Shown here: piece by piece, positions 35,830 through 46,200 of the stretch
How the letters are laid out: each line of letters starts with the position of its first letter
Numbering within the stretch: position 1 is the first letter of the stretch
NCBI RefSeq assembly: GCF_000003815.2
Contig: NC_049992.1
Span: 14,676,603-14,740,602 of the forward strand
Reading direction: 5' to 3'
DNA: 64,000 nucleotides
Origin: Branchiostoma floridae
Taxonomy: Eukaryota > Chordata > Leptocardii > Amphioxiformes > Branchiostomatidae
The notes under the pieces: model-generated
The model's input: only the letters and a program-made list of their open reading frames with translations
Told to the model about the DNA's origin: nothing
Database searches by the model: none
Made by a program: the position numbers and the translations under genes

Positions 35830-36089
35830 TAAAGGCGCACCCTCACTGCACTTGCGTAAATCTTGTGTCACTGTGGGGTTCGTTCACTGCGTCCCTGTTT
35901 TGTTATTTTCTCCGACTTTTTAAGATTTAGATATTGCTTAATACGTAAAAGTATGACTTAGAAAACAAAAATACACAAAGTACACAAAAAGTAAGAACAT
36001 TCGTACTTTATCTCTGAAATGCGTTGAATATATTTCGAACGCCGCAGTGACGCAAGTGTGACGCAAGTGCAGTGGGAGTGCACCTTAAG
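35830..36089. mobile_element. Family A MITE, copy 6
   Basis: 260 bp from TAAAGGCGCACCCTCACTGC to GTGCAGTGGGAGTGCACCTT. Both ends carry the GTGCACC/GGCGCACC variant, and subterminal GTGACGCAAGTG replaces the GCGGCACTGCGG of other copies, marking a subfamily with copies 5 and 7. Confidence 0.78.
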
Positions 36090-36129
36090 TTTCGTGGTAT
36101 TTGTAGCCGGAACCATTCAAGAGAAAGTC

Positions 36130-36240
36130 TGTAACAGTAGCTACGCACTCATTGTTAACCTTAGTCTTGAGAGAAAATAGGTTTTAAGTGTCTTTCCCAA
36201 GGGCACAGCATAAGGTCCATCTAGGGATTTGACTCCAGAT
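36130..36240. mobile_element. SINE-like fragment with conserved AAGTG..CCCAAGG block
   Basis: TTTTAAGTGTCTTTCCCAAG and GGCACAGCATAAGG resemble the conserved central block of many animal SINEs, followed by GGATTTGACTCC, a B-box-like remnant. Only moderately conserved. Confidence 0.4.
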
Positions 36241-36416
36241 CATTTGTCAAATCAAGGCCGTTATATAACGTTATATATAAACGTCCTTGGTCAAATTGGA
36301 GGAGAGGAATCAACAATATTTTTGTCAACAAGAAGGCCGATGGATACGTAGCAACGTACTGGAAAAAACACAACTTTCGTTTATTACCAAACAAATAAGT
36401 TTGAAATGAGACTTAC

Positions 36417-36710
36417 ATAAAACTGATAATCTCAGACTGCTTCTCTCTTGTTTGACCACGTGATCAGCCACGCATGTGTACAAGCCCGCGTCAGTTCGGG
36501 TCACGTGACGTATCATCAAAGATGGCGACGCCATGGTCCCCCCGCTGAACTTGGTGTTCATCAGGTTACTGTCTACAATGGTGCCGTCCTTTTTCCAGTG
36601 GAGGGAAGAGATGTTTGGCTTGGCATTCATCACTGTACACGTCAGGAGAGCGGCTTTTCCCAGGCCGATGACGTAGGGATTGGACGGTCCCACTTCAACA
36701 ACTGGGGGTA
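36417..36710 (-). CDS. Gene 1 exon 3: Ig (I-set/C2-like) domain
   Basis: The exon is 294 nt, phase 1 to 1, with acceptor tgtgtttttttccag|TA and a consensus donor T|GTAAGT. The translation opens PPVVEVGPSNPYVIGLGKAA and has the canonical Ig core: first Cys in ALLTCTV, Trp in LHWKKDG, and second Cys in DAGLYTCVADHVV. Unlike the preceding V-like domain, both disulfide cysteines are present. MNAKPNISS contains an N-glycosylation sequon (NIS). It would be the middle extracellular domain. The intron to its right (to 40073) is 3.4 kb, and the one to its left (to 32672) is 3.7 kb and holds three family A MITEs. Confidence 0.85.
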
Positions 36711-39700
36711 CTGGAAAAAAACACAACCATGTTCAACAACTTACATTCAAAACTGATTAAGATGGTAACATTTTTTAGAAATGAATCGTTTCAATCGTTG
36801 TTTATGTAGATATATGGAAGAAATCCACGACTTATTTCACCAGATTGGCAAATCACTGGATACAGGGTCCGTTGTTCACAACCAATATACATTAACAATC
36901 AAAACAGACAAAGCTGTAACTGTCTGTCAACTACTAGTACATCAGAACAATGCTGACCTAGCCTGTTCTATTCCTCACTGCAGGTAGATGTCGCTGTTAG
37001 CAATGCGGTCCCAAACGTATGTTACTAATGTAAGGTCATCCCCAAAGTTAACCTTCCCATATAGCCATCAACGTAACAACTGACTTAAACAAGCCCCCGT
37101 GCACCCAAAGTAATTACAGATAGCCTGGGCTATTCCCCGGTAATAAAAATGCTCGAGTTCGATAAACACCGGTCAGTAAGGCAGTAAACTTAAATGCCAT
37201 CAGGGGGAAGGGTAGTGAAATACACACTGGTTTTATTGCTTTTCACCGGTGAATGAAATCCGTGCCGGGTAACAAGGTTTTCTGGCTGAAATTATGCCTT
37301 CGGGCGACCTTTCTAATCAGTGTAGTCCCATAGAAACGGCCACGGACAAGCGGTCAAGATAACTCATAAAAGACTACGCCGCCCTTTCCTGACGAAAGAA
37401 TGGATTACAAGCTGGGGTTTAGTGTGCTTTATCGGTAGTAGACTGTACAGGGAGTGAATACGGCGCCATTAATGTTATAGACGCGACATTAAGCCACTAT
37501 ACATACGGTACATGGTGCTCTGAGCGAAGTAATGATTGATTGTAAGATGTTAGTGTGTTGTACCTTTCCAACAGTAGTGAGTGATATATGAAGGAACAGT
37601 CTTCTGACCGGATACAGACGTTACAACATGCGGCTATCCAACCTACTCTGGAACGCGTCCAAGTCTTTATTGAACTGAACGTTAGGTTCAAAAGAGCTCT
37701 CCTACATCAAATTATTGTCAACTCACACTGTTATAAATATAGAAACAGAGAATATGCTGATTGATAAGCCGGAAAATGCAAAAAAAAAATACTTCTATAA
37801 TAATAATAATAATAATGAATAATAATTTAAAGTTTTTGGTGGATTCAATGTGAACGTGTTTCCATATTGGAGCACCAAATCCGTACTATTTTTGGCACAC
37901 ACTAATGTGTCGCCATCCTCTTTCACGAACAATTCACGAAATCGACAGACTACCATAGATTTGTGAACTTACCAGGGGTGTCAAAAAGTTATGCTAGTTA
38001 TTTTATAACAAGCTCATTTATTCATCGAATGTGGTTGACATTTGGCACAAATTCATAGGCGCATATCTTTTTGAGACCAAAATATCTCAATTGCATGGTT
38101 GTGACGAGGGATGGAGTTGATTTCAAGATGACCACACCATAGGAAGTCCGTCTAATAACCAATCTGAACAACCATTTGAGATATTTTCTTCTCAATCAGA
38201 TACGGGCGTTTTTACATTTGCACTTTCGAACAACGCTAACTGCCTCTGTTAACTTATATAGACCAATTAAGTTTGACTGTAAAATCTTGACTTTCAACTC
38301 TCCTCTATTTTGCTCTAGTCATTTTCATCATCATCATCATCATCATCGCGGGCTGCTTGCCCGGACCAAGTCCACCCTCTCCTTCCAGACTTCTCTGTCC
38401 CCCATAGTCATTTTATTGAACCTGTAAGCTTCAAAACACGCCTACCACCATCTGTTAATTTTCTTATCGGCACAAAATCCTGTCCGGATTTGACAGGTCC
38501 AACAAGAAAAAATACTGTTTGTACCGGTACATCGTTTGTACCTCTAATCGATACTATTGAAGACGGCAACGAAAACGTATAGGCAGCCACCATAGGGACA
38601 GCAGATTAGTCTACACAATCGAAACATAAGGTCAAGCCAGCCATTTTGCGATGCCATCTCATGACCTGCCTCTAATGCTCATTATCAGGGCCTCGTAACG
38701 TGATATTCCATTGAGGGATTTGAAAACAAGACAAAAATGCTTTTAAGGACTCTTGGTGGCTACCCACTCAGACACGCTGAACTCATAAACATCGATTTTT
38801 TCACGTTATGTGGATAGATAAGTCGGGTAGATGTGGGAACAATCTCCCCAGTGTTTTTATGCTATCAATTTGAAGGTATCTTCTGAAATAACTGTCAAGC
38901 AAATAAAGAGGGATGGCCAACTTTGGGGATAGAAATCACCGAAACAAAATAAAGGGACGCGTTTTAGATAATAATCCATACGTTTGCTTTACATCAGATA
39001 AAAGACGGAAAGAGGGTTTGCAATAAAATGTCCAGTTATCATTATAGAATCTATTATTACAAGGTACTGGGTACGCTATATTATACTTCCCCTGTACCTT
39101 TTTTACTGGATATTTCGTTTGTTAGGAACCTTCTAACTGCCTGGTTTATTGGTGTTTCTGAAACAGGGTATATTTCTATAAGAAGGGGTTGCTAGCCCTA
39201 CCCTTTTATGTGCTCGGGGCACCTCCTCGAACACGGAGCTCCTATTTTACGTCCCATCTAAAAGACGAGTACAGCCCCAACCGAGATGCCCTTTCCATTA
39301 TCGAACCGGGCTCTCCCAGTTACCAACTAATTCGCCACTTTTACACTTGCCATAATCCTTTTCGCCAGGGTACCAATATGGCTGCCAGGAGCGCCCGGGA
39401 CCTGGGTCCGAGGGCATAGAAAATCCGTTCTCAATCAATTTAGAACTCAAAGCACATCGCGGAGATGGCAGTTTGGTGTGGACCCGGGGAAAGTGTGAAA
39501 GTGGCGAATTGGAACCAGGAGCTCAACCTAAATCAGCTGTGAGGCTGCTACCGGTTGAGATCCCTAAGGATAGTGATATTCGAAGTTTTTCATGCTTGCA
39601 GGGTGAAACTAAGAGCGTCGAATGCTGGGTTATCAAGAAATGAATACATAGCTTCCTTAGCTCCAACTTATGTCATACATACTTGGTGATATAAATTGGA

Positions 39701-39759
39701 GACAAGAGAGTAAATGTGTGTGTATTTTAAGGTCTCATTTAGTGAGCGTCAAATATGTT
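36711..39759. other. Gene 1 intron between V and Ig exons, right-hand part
   Basis: Holds an AAT repeat (about 37796-37815), a CAT repeat (about 38328-38347) and a block at 39200-39320 (CACGGAGCTCCTATTTTACG, CCATCTAAAAGACGAGTACA) that reads like a repeat fragment. No exon seen. Confidence 0.35.
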
Positions 39760-39814
39760 CTTTTGCCGTGAGAGCAACGTGGTTCTCTGCATTACGGTGG
39801 CTCATAATGTCGTG

Positions 39815-39944
39815 TTCTATGACGTCATTATTTCTACGTCATTGTCCAGACATACCCCCGGAGTATAAAAGCACGGAGAGCACCTTATTTTAGTTTCCGT
39901 GGCGTAATGACAATAAATTGGGTATTGGTCTTTGGGGTGTCTAG
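39815..39944 (+). promoter_or_regulatory. TATA/CRE cluster with a short ORF and donor on the opposite strand
   Basis: On the plus strand TGACGTCA (about 39820) and a second ACGTCA (about 39836) precede a good TATA box, GAGTATAAAAGC (about 39860-39871). Roughly 36 bases on, an ATG at 39907 encodes MTINWVLVFGVS, hydrophobic and signal-like, ending at TCTAG|GTAAAA. That is the layout of a compact promoter and first exon, antisense in gene 1 intron 2. No second exon was found, so it may be a transposon promoter or chance. Confidence 0.25.
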
Positions 39945-40072
39945 GTAAAAGTGTACTTGGCGTGCACTGTGTGATTGAAATTAAGTATAGCTTTCAAAGA
40001 ACGCAACCTTTTGTCCCTTTTTCTGGATGTGAGTTTCAAAGTTTTGACTAAAGTTTAAGAAGAGTTTCATAC

Positions 40073-40423
40073 CTAGAATGTGTAAAGTGACGAATCCGTC
40101 GACGCTTCCGACTTCCTCCACCAACAGCGACAAGACGTACTTTCCCTCGTCCTCGGCTCGGGTCTGTAAAATCTTAAGCGACGCTGGACCGGCAAGCTCC
40201 ACCCGATCTACAAAGTTATGATACGTCCTCAATCCTCTCATGGGGGAGTAGGACAAAACCAGTACCCTTTTTGAGGGGTCGTTACTGTCGATCTTGTACC
40301 ACGAAAGTAGCTCCACCTGGCGGTTGGTGCTGTAGCTTGCAGCTAGCGTCACGGGATCCCCCAGTACGGTGTTGACCTGCTCTGGGAGGGTGAGGCCGAT
40401 GTCGCTCTGCGCAAGAGTCATCC
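40073..40423 (-). CDS. Gene 1 exon 2: V-like Ig domain lacking the canonical cysteines
   Basis: The acceptor is strong (ttctatttttgcag|GG) and the donor is CTAG|GTATGA. The exon is 351 nt, phase 1 to 1. The 117-codon product has a V-type Ig layout: B strand DPVTLAASYS, C strand LLSWYKID with the core Trp, a D-strand-like FVDRVELAG, an E strand ASLKILQTRAEDEGKYV where EDEGKYV replaces the usual DxGxYxC, and G strand GFVTLHIL. Both disulfide cysteines are missing: the B-strand Cys is Ala and the F-strand Cys is Leu. CEACAM N-terminal V domains in mammals also lack the pair, so such a fold is viable. It would be the membrane-distal ligand-facing domain, directly after the signal peptide. The paralogous exon at 1783-2127 has the same substitutions. 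Confidence 0.8.
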
Positions 40424-40601
40424 CTGCAAAAATAGAACAATGCGAATATAAAGAAGAACTTTATTGCACGACGATTGTACATGGTACATCATCATCATGA
40501 GTCATCCTCTGAGGTGCAGCAAGTGAAGTTTGACTTCCAGTACTGTCTGTCATTCATCGCTGTCAGACGTTCCAGGCCATCCAGACCAGTTATACATGGT
40601 A

Positions 40602-41077
40602 CGAGGGGTGATCAATAAGTTCTAGGCCTCACCAAGACATAACAAGCACAACTCAGATTTTCAGGCACAACTTCATAGTATGAAGTCTGTTATAAATATC
40701 CTCCAAATTTCAAATCATTGATAACCCACGTACATGTATAAAGTCTTATATAAATGTGTACCAAAATTCAAATTATTGTGATCATTATGTTGCAGGCGAC
40801 ACCCGGTAACGTTAGGTAAGGGATAACGAAAAAAGGTGGACAATTGATCTGCAACCTGAGGTGTGAGGTCAAATTGTCTGATCACACTTCACCCTTCTTT
40901 TTCTCCCCACTTACCTTCTAATTCAGAAAAAAAACGAATGCCTGGAAAGTAATGACTCCAATGATTTGTAATTTGGAGGATATTGATAAAAGACTTCATA
41001 CTATGAAGTTGTGCCTGAAAATCTGAGTTGTACTTGTTATTTCTTGGTGAGGCCGAGAACTTATTGATCACCCCTCG
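40602..41077. mobile_element. Mariner-type foldback MITE
   Basis: 476 bp between TA dinucleotides (40600-40601 and 41078-41079). Both ends start CGAGGGGTGATCAATAAGTT inward and stay nearly complementary for about 120 bp (shared CAGGCACAACTTCATAGTAT). TA target sites and the CGAGGGG..AATAAGT end are typical of Tc1/mariner elements. No transposase frame. It lies about 180 bp upstream of the V exon in gene 1 intron 1. Confidence 0.8.
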
Positions 41078-41436
41078 TACAATGTATGGCAACAACTATT
41101 ACACAAAGTACAAAATAGAGGTATAGAATAACACTCGATATGCTAATAACTATAACTAAGGGCTAATATAAGTCTTTGATATAGTTTTACAATCGAGTAG
41201 GGCTGATCATGAGTTTTGGTATTCTTTCTAATAACAAAGTAGTCCTTATATATTTGCATTATATGAGTTGTTGCATCTAAAGATCGATATATACAAATCT
41301 ACCTGTGGCATCGAGTCCTTGAAATCTTTTGTAATTGATTCAAGAAATTTCAAAATAACTCATTGCTTAATACAGCTTATCTAGAACAATCCATTATAAA
41401 GTGAAATTCATCGGGAATATAAGAGAGTTAGAGATA

Positions 41437-42003
41437 CGAGGGGCGTGCAATAAGTAATGGTCCTGACCCACTTCCAGTTGTCTGATCTAAATGAAATTTT
41501 GTATGTGTAATAATTCATATCTCTATGGGTTATGTTGCAAAAGACAGTTGTGGTTTCTGATTTACTGGTGTTTGAACTTAGTCAGGTGCGAAATGGACCA
41601 GGTGTGAAATGGAACCAGTTGAGTGTCGCACAGTGATCCGGTTTTTGTATTTGAAAGGACGCACACCAAAGAAGACTTTTGATGAAATAAATGAAACTTA
41701 TGGTGATGATGCCCCATCATATGACCTTGTAAAACGCTGGCATCCTGAATTCAAACGTGGCTGGAAGTCTGTGGAAACAGCTCCCAGACCTGGTCGTCCC
41801 TCTTGTGCCATTGATGAGGCATCAGTTGGAGGACCAACCTGGGGTGTCCTACAAAATCGGTGTCCAGAGCTGCATCAAACGATGGGAGAAATGCATAACT
41901 CTGGGTGATTCCTATGAAGAGAAAGACTAATAACTGTGCCAAGTTTCATTAATCTCCTGCTATGGGAAATGGGTCAGGACCATTACTAATTGCACGCCCC
42001 TCG
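41437..42003 (+). mobile_element. Internally deleted mariner element
   Basis: 567 bp between TA dinucleotides (41435-41436 and 42004-42005), with inverted ends starting CGAGGGGCGTGCAATAAGTA. It carries both ends of a mariner transposase gene but not the catalytic middle. Its own transposase would be inactive. Confidence 0.85.
41609..41929 (+). pseudogene. Mariner transposase remnant (N-terminal HTH and extreme C-terminus)
   Basis: The frame from 41609 gives the N-terminal DNA-binding region of a mariner transposase: VIRFLYLKGRTPKKTFDEIN, LVKRWHPEFKRGWKSVE and APRPGRPS, matching the HTH_48-type helix-turn-helix of mariner/SETMAR proteins. From about 41825 the text switches to the transposase C-terminus in another frame (VQSCIKRWEKCITLGDSYEE, KD, stop at 41927-41929). 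About 250 residues including the DDD catalytic triad expected for the family are absent, and the junction is out of frame. Confidence 0.8.
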
Positions 42004-42079
42004 TAAAGTACGTCGCGTAGTCCCATAGGCTAATAAAGGCTGTAGAGCCTAGAGGCAATGAGTTGTTGTCCACTGCTGA

Positions 42080-42306
42080 GTCTAAGGCACGGTATTGGAA
42101 GGTGGAGCCCATCCCTCTCCTTCCATTGCCTTTTACCTCTCCAACCGAAGTCAAGTATACTTATTCTTATACCTGGATGGAGTGCGGAAAGTCGTGTTAA
42201 GTGCCCTTTCTAACGCCACAACATCGGTGGCGTGTCTGGAGATTCAAACCTATGACCTCTGGGTTCTATCCCCCCAACACACCCTAACCGTCACGCCAAC
42301 ATGACG
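42080..42306 (-). mobile_element. tRNA-derived SINE-like copy 2
   Basis: On the minus strand the element starts with a tRNA-like head: GTTGGCGTGACGGTTAGGGT as A box and GGTTTGAATC as B box about 50 bases on. A body with AAAGGGCACTTAACACGACT and CATCCAGGTATAAG follows. Related copies at 24312-24508 and 32058-32205. Confidence 0.6.
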
Positions 42307-42591
42307 CCATCAATAAGAATATGAGTGAGCGGAATGATAATGGCGGCGCACGGCGCACTGTTGAGTAATCACGCAATTTTGTACTGATCGACTAACACGG
42401 ACCCTCGCCATGAAAAACACCATTGTCAACGTGGTAAACCGATGTGACTCCCGCTGAGCACCTTGTGTAGAATGGTAATCAATGTTCTATTTTCTGGAAC
42501 TACTCCTCTTGAAAGCTTTAGGACTGCACTCGTTGGGTCCCATAAACACCTACCGATTACGTGCTACGGACATAACGTAAACTAAGTGTTA

Positions 42592-43205
42592 CCCCCCATT
42601 CCACTACGGCGGCCACCAAGCTACGACTGAGCGATTAGACGAATTCCATACATAAATAACGAATTTCTTTATACTTTGTGTGTTTTGTTGTCTTTTCTGT
42701 CATACTTTAAGATTTTGCATGGTATTCCAGTTTTCGAAGTGTTACACAAATTCAAGTTAGGTCGCAACGAGGTCGCAGTTTATTCGCATTACGGTAAAGT
42801 AAAACGTTCCACAAGGTAGGTTCTCACGTGCGTATATGAATTTATATTATTTAAGTCCGTATGAGGTCCGTATGGACGTCTTAGCCTCTACTAGGCTACA
42901 CATGTCACTGGAGAAAAATTGGACAAATATAGACACATATGCCAGCGGAGTAAGATTTTGGTCGCAAAACATTTTCTTCGGACAGCTAACTCCTCTGTTA
43001 TGATGTTTGTCTATAATTCTTCAATTTTTTACTATTTTCCAGCGACCTGTGGGGCCTGGTAGAAGCTATTAAAGAATTCCATACGGACCTCATACGGACT
43101 GAAATATATACGCACAGGTGAACCCGACTTTAAGGCATCCAGAGCATAAGACACTCTGATGTTCTGTTAGTCGAAGTTAAGTCGCCGTCTAGTGGAATGA
43201 GGGGC
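42592..43205. mobile_element. Family C element, copy 2, carrying a nested family B MITE
   Basis: Left end CCCCCCATTCCACTACGGCG, right end whose reverse complement is CCCTCATTCCACTAGACGGC. The interior text around CGAATTTCTTTATACTTTGT and GTCGCAACGAGGTCGCAG matches family C. Family B copy 2 is inserted at 42813-43133. Confidence 0.55.
42813..43133. mobile_element. Family B MITE, copy 2
   Basis: 321 bp with left AAGGTAGGTTCTCACGTGCG and TTTAAGTCCGTATGAGG, and right ACGCACAGGTGAACCCGACT. Shares the central AGCTAACTC segment and GCGACCTGTGGGGCCTGG with copies 1 and 3. Confidence 0.7.
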
Positions 43206-46200
43206 GTTGGCAACAGCTATCAAAAATGACCAGTACAGGCGTACATTTGCCTGCCAGTAGTAGGATTCCAACGGGAGTGATGAAGTACCATCTGTATTGC
43301 AGTACGCCTCTCCTTTTAGGAGTTAGTCAGTGACCAATGGGATTCTGTGGAGAATGCAAAGTGCTACCTATAGTGCTATCGGTCTTAATTACCTCCCGGT
43401 TTGACTGAATCAGATAAGAAGTCGCCAAACTAGCGCACAAATGAACGCTATCACTGCAAATGCCAATATAATGTATCGTAAAGGGGTGCAATAATTGAAA
43501 GGAAAGCACTATTTCCTGCTCTTCGTTTGTTTCCAATAAACCAACATCTAATAATTCTTTATCCCCTGTAATTGAAAAGAGATTATCCTATTATGCTGGG
43601 ATGGAGACGAATGGGGAAGTCATTTTGCCTCCATGTTTCACAGATCGTGACATTATCAGGTGCAGACAAGGCGTATGCTGACGTGCAAAACGTGAGAGTA
43701 CGGCAAGATACAACCACACAAACCGTCAGAGAAAACTCTACCTTCACCGCGTACTTCTAGATCACAAACTGCATACAGTTTAGCAAAGCGATGAGAAATG
43801 TAGCGGATCTGAGGGGGAAAATTGTAAAGTACGCTTGAACGTAATGTCTAATGTTTATATTGAAAATCGAAGCGGTCTCATGGTGATTATGGATCTGAAA
43901 TGAAACGCAACCGGCAAACTTGAGGGAAAAAAGGAGGTGAGATGAGTAGAGTATGGATGTTTGAAGGTGAAATGGAGGTCTCGTGCCGTATTTTTTCACC
44001 ATTAGATTGGATCTTAATGCGGTGGTTACAAGGCAGGGTGATGGTATCCTGAAATGAAGCTTATTGGAATTGAGCGCATGGTTTGGCCAAATGGACTTGC
44101 GTTGACCCGGAACATTGGTCGATTCCTCGATTACTCAGGTTAATTTAATGAAACCTCTCGGAAAACTCATCAGTCCCACGGACCCTCCCTGCCTACCAAT
44201 TAGGAACTCCGCCCTGTCTACCAGTCCTGAATCTCTAATAAAACCTTCACGCAAACTGTCATCAAAAAGTTACTTTTCTACAAGAAAACTACCTCATTTA
44301 CCTTCATCATTGTTTTACGTACCGACTCAGCTTTGTTGATATGCCCTTTATTGCGGTAATTGAAGAGAGATTATTTCATTACGTTTCGATGGTGCCAAAT
44401 GTCGAGACGACTTTGCTTTGGCGTGTTTCACAGATATAATTGGACAATATGGATTAATAATAAAGGAGTCTAATATCCCGTATCAATATTGGATTCTGAT
44501 GTGCAAAATACGATCCCGGTCTGTTCTAGTCCGAGCGAATCAGATGTTTTTAGGTGTAACTTTTTAAATGTCAAATAATACATATTTACTACAAAAGGGA
44601 ATATTATTTTCATGGATTTAATTTCACGGTAGGGAAAAAATAGAATTTTCGTTGTGGTTTTAAATTCGCGGTTAAAGCTACCATGCAGGTTTTACTTTAA
44701 AAGTGAAAATATTCGCGACAATCTTAAGTTGGCGGTGGAGAGGTCACACAGAAAAATTCGCAAAGTAAAACCGCAGCGAATATTTTCTCTTTTCCAGTAT
44801 ATTACTTCAACCTGTAATATGTTTTGACTTTGTACGACTTTTCCATATAGTTATGATGCGCTGAAATGTATGCTAAAGTGGCCATCTCCGGGCAATATAG
44901 GATTGGGAGGGGGAGGGCAGGGGGAGGTCATCTATAAGTGATGGAGTTCAATAATCGCGTGATTTAAATGTCACTTGATATTATCTGAGATGCCCGTCCT
45001 GTATCTATTTTGTAAGAGATTACAGTTTCCTCCCTCGGAAACTGTAATGCATACTAATCTTCTTGACGTTGATAGATAGATAAATGTAAAATTGACAAGC
45101 AAGTTCACTTGGGTCGTTCCGTTCAACCTTGAAGGTACCAATAGGAGCGGATGCAATATGCATCGGCAATCATTAAAACAACGTTAAACCGGTGAGATAC
45201 ACGCCGTGGTGATCTGTTGTCGTGGAGAAAGACTTTATCGATTCTGAGCTAAGTGGGATGCATGTACGGGGACAGCACCCCGCAAATAACGACTTCCTTT
45301 TGTTGTAGTGGCTGCCATAACTTGGGAAAGTGACTAGTGAGCAATAATTGCGGAAGCGAGACCACGAGTCCAAATAGACACCACCATTTGTCAGGATCTT
45401 TTGAAGAATGATGTCGTTAATATTTCACGACACGGGCGTAAAAAGGTGCTGGAGTCTAGCCGCAAAATGTGTTCGTGGGAACTGTCATGGCACTATAATC
45501 CCATGTACGTGACTCCCCGTAGTGTAGATCTAGACGAACGTGTACTAAAACTTATTGCAGACGAGGCGCTAAGCACGGAGATCAAAGAGGCAAAACGCTG
45601 TGGGTATATATTCAGCCGAGCCATCAGAGGCAAGAAGAGACAATTAGGCACAGCAGTGCAGGCGGTGTCATGTAAAAGTGTACAACACCTACGTCACAGA
45701 AAATCTCATAAGCACGTCTGCGAGTCAGGAAATGTTTCAAGTCCCGTATTCGCACATCATCTCGTGTGTTGAGGCCGAATGATGTATTCCTGGGACGATG
45801 ATAATCTCCTGAACTCACTCCATGCTGCAGACCGTAAAGCAGGCTGATCGGCCATCTGAGCTTATATGTAGTCCCTGGAGCGCCTGGCTTAGTGGTGTTG
45901 TGTGGTGACTTACATGACATTGCCCTCTCGACTGGGGGATCAGGTCGTAACATGTATCAAGATGAAAAGATGGGCTAGCTGTACATGTTGGTGGTGGGAA
46001 TGACACGGGATGAGGATTAATCTTCGCGTGTTCTGATAGCGTTGCGACATACGAACCAGTTGGAGTGGACTTGGTATACAAGTTAGGAATGTGTATCTAG
46101 CACAGGGCAGAGGCCGCCTATGATCAACCTGAATTACTACACGATATCTGATCTTTAAGCACATGTACAAGCATTCGTAAAGTAAAACTTTGCACGTTAT

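Noticed and set aside
40424-40482. Signal-like peptide (MYNRRAIKFFFIFALFYFC) just upstream of the gene 1 V exon
   Set aside because: It runs into the V exon in the wrong frame and coincides with the polypyrimidine tract; the exon at 49323-49374 fits in phase.
45401-45772. 123-codon plus-strand frame with charged, protein-like composition
   Set aside because: No known motif, no splice signals in a sensible position, and no supporting neighbours. Kept only as a note.
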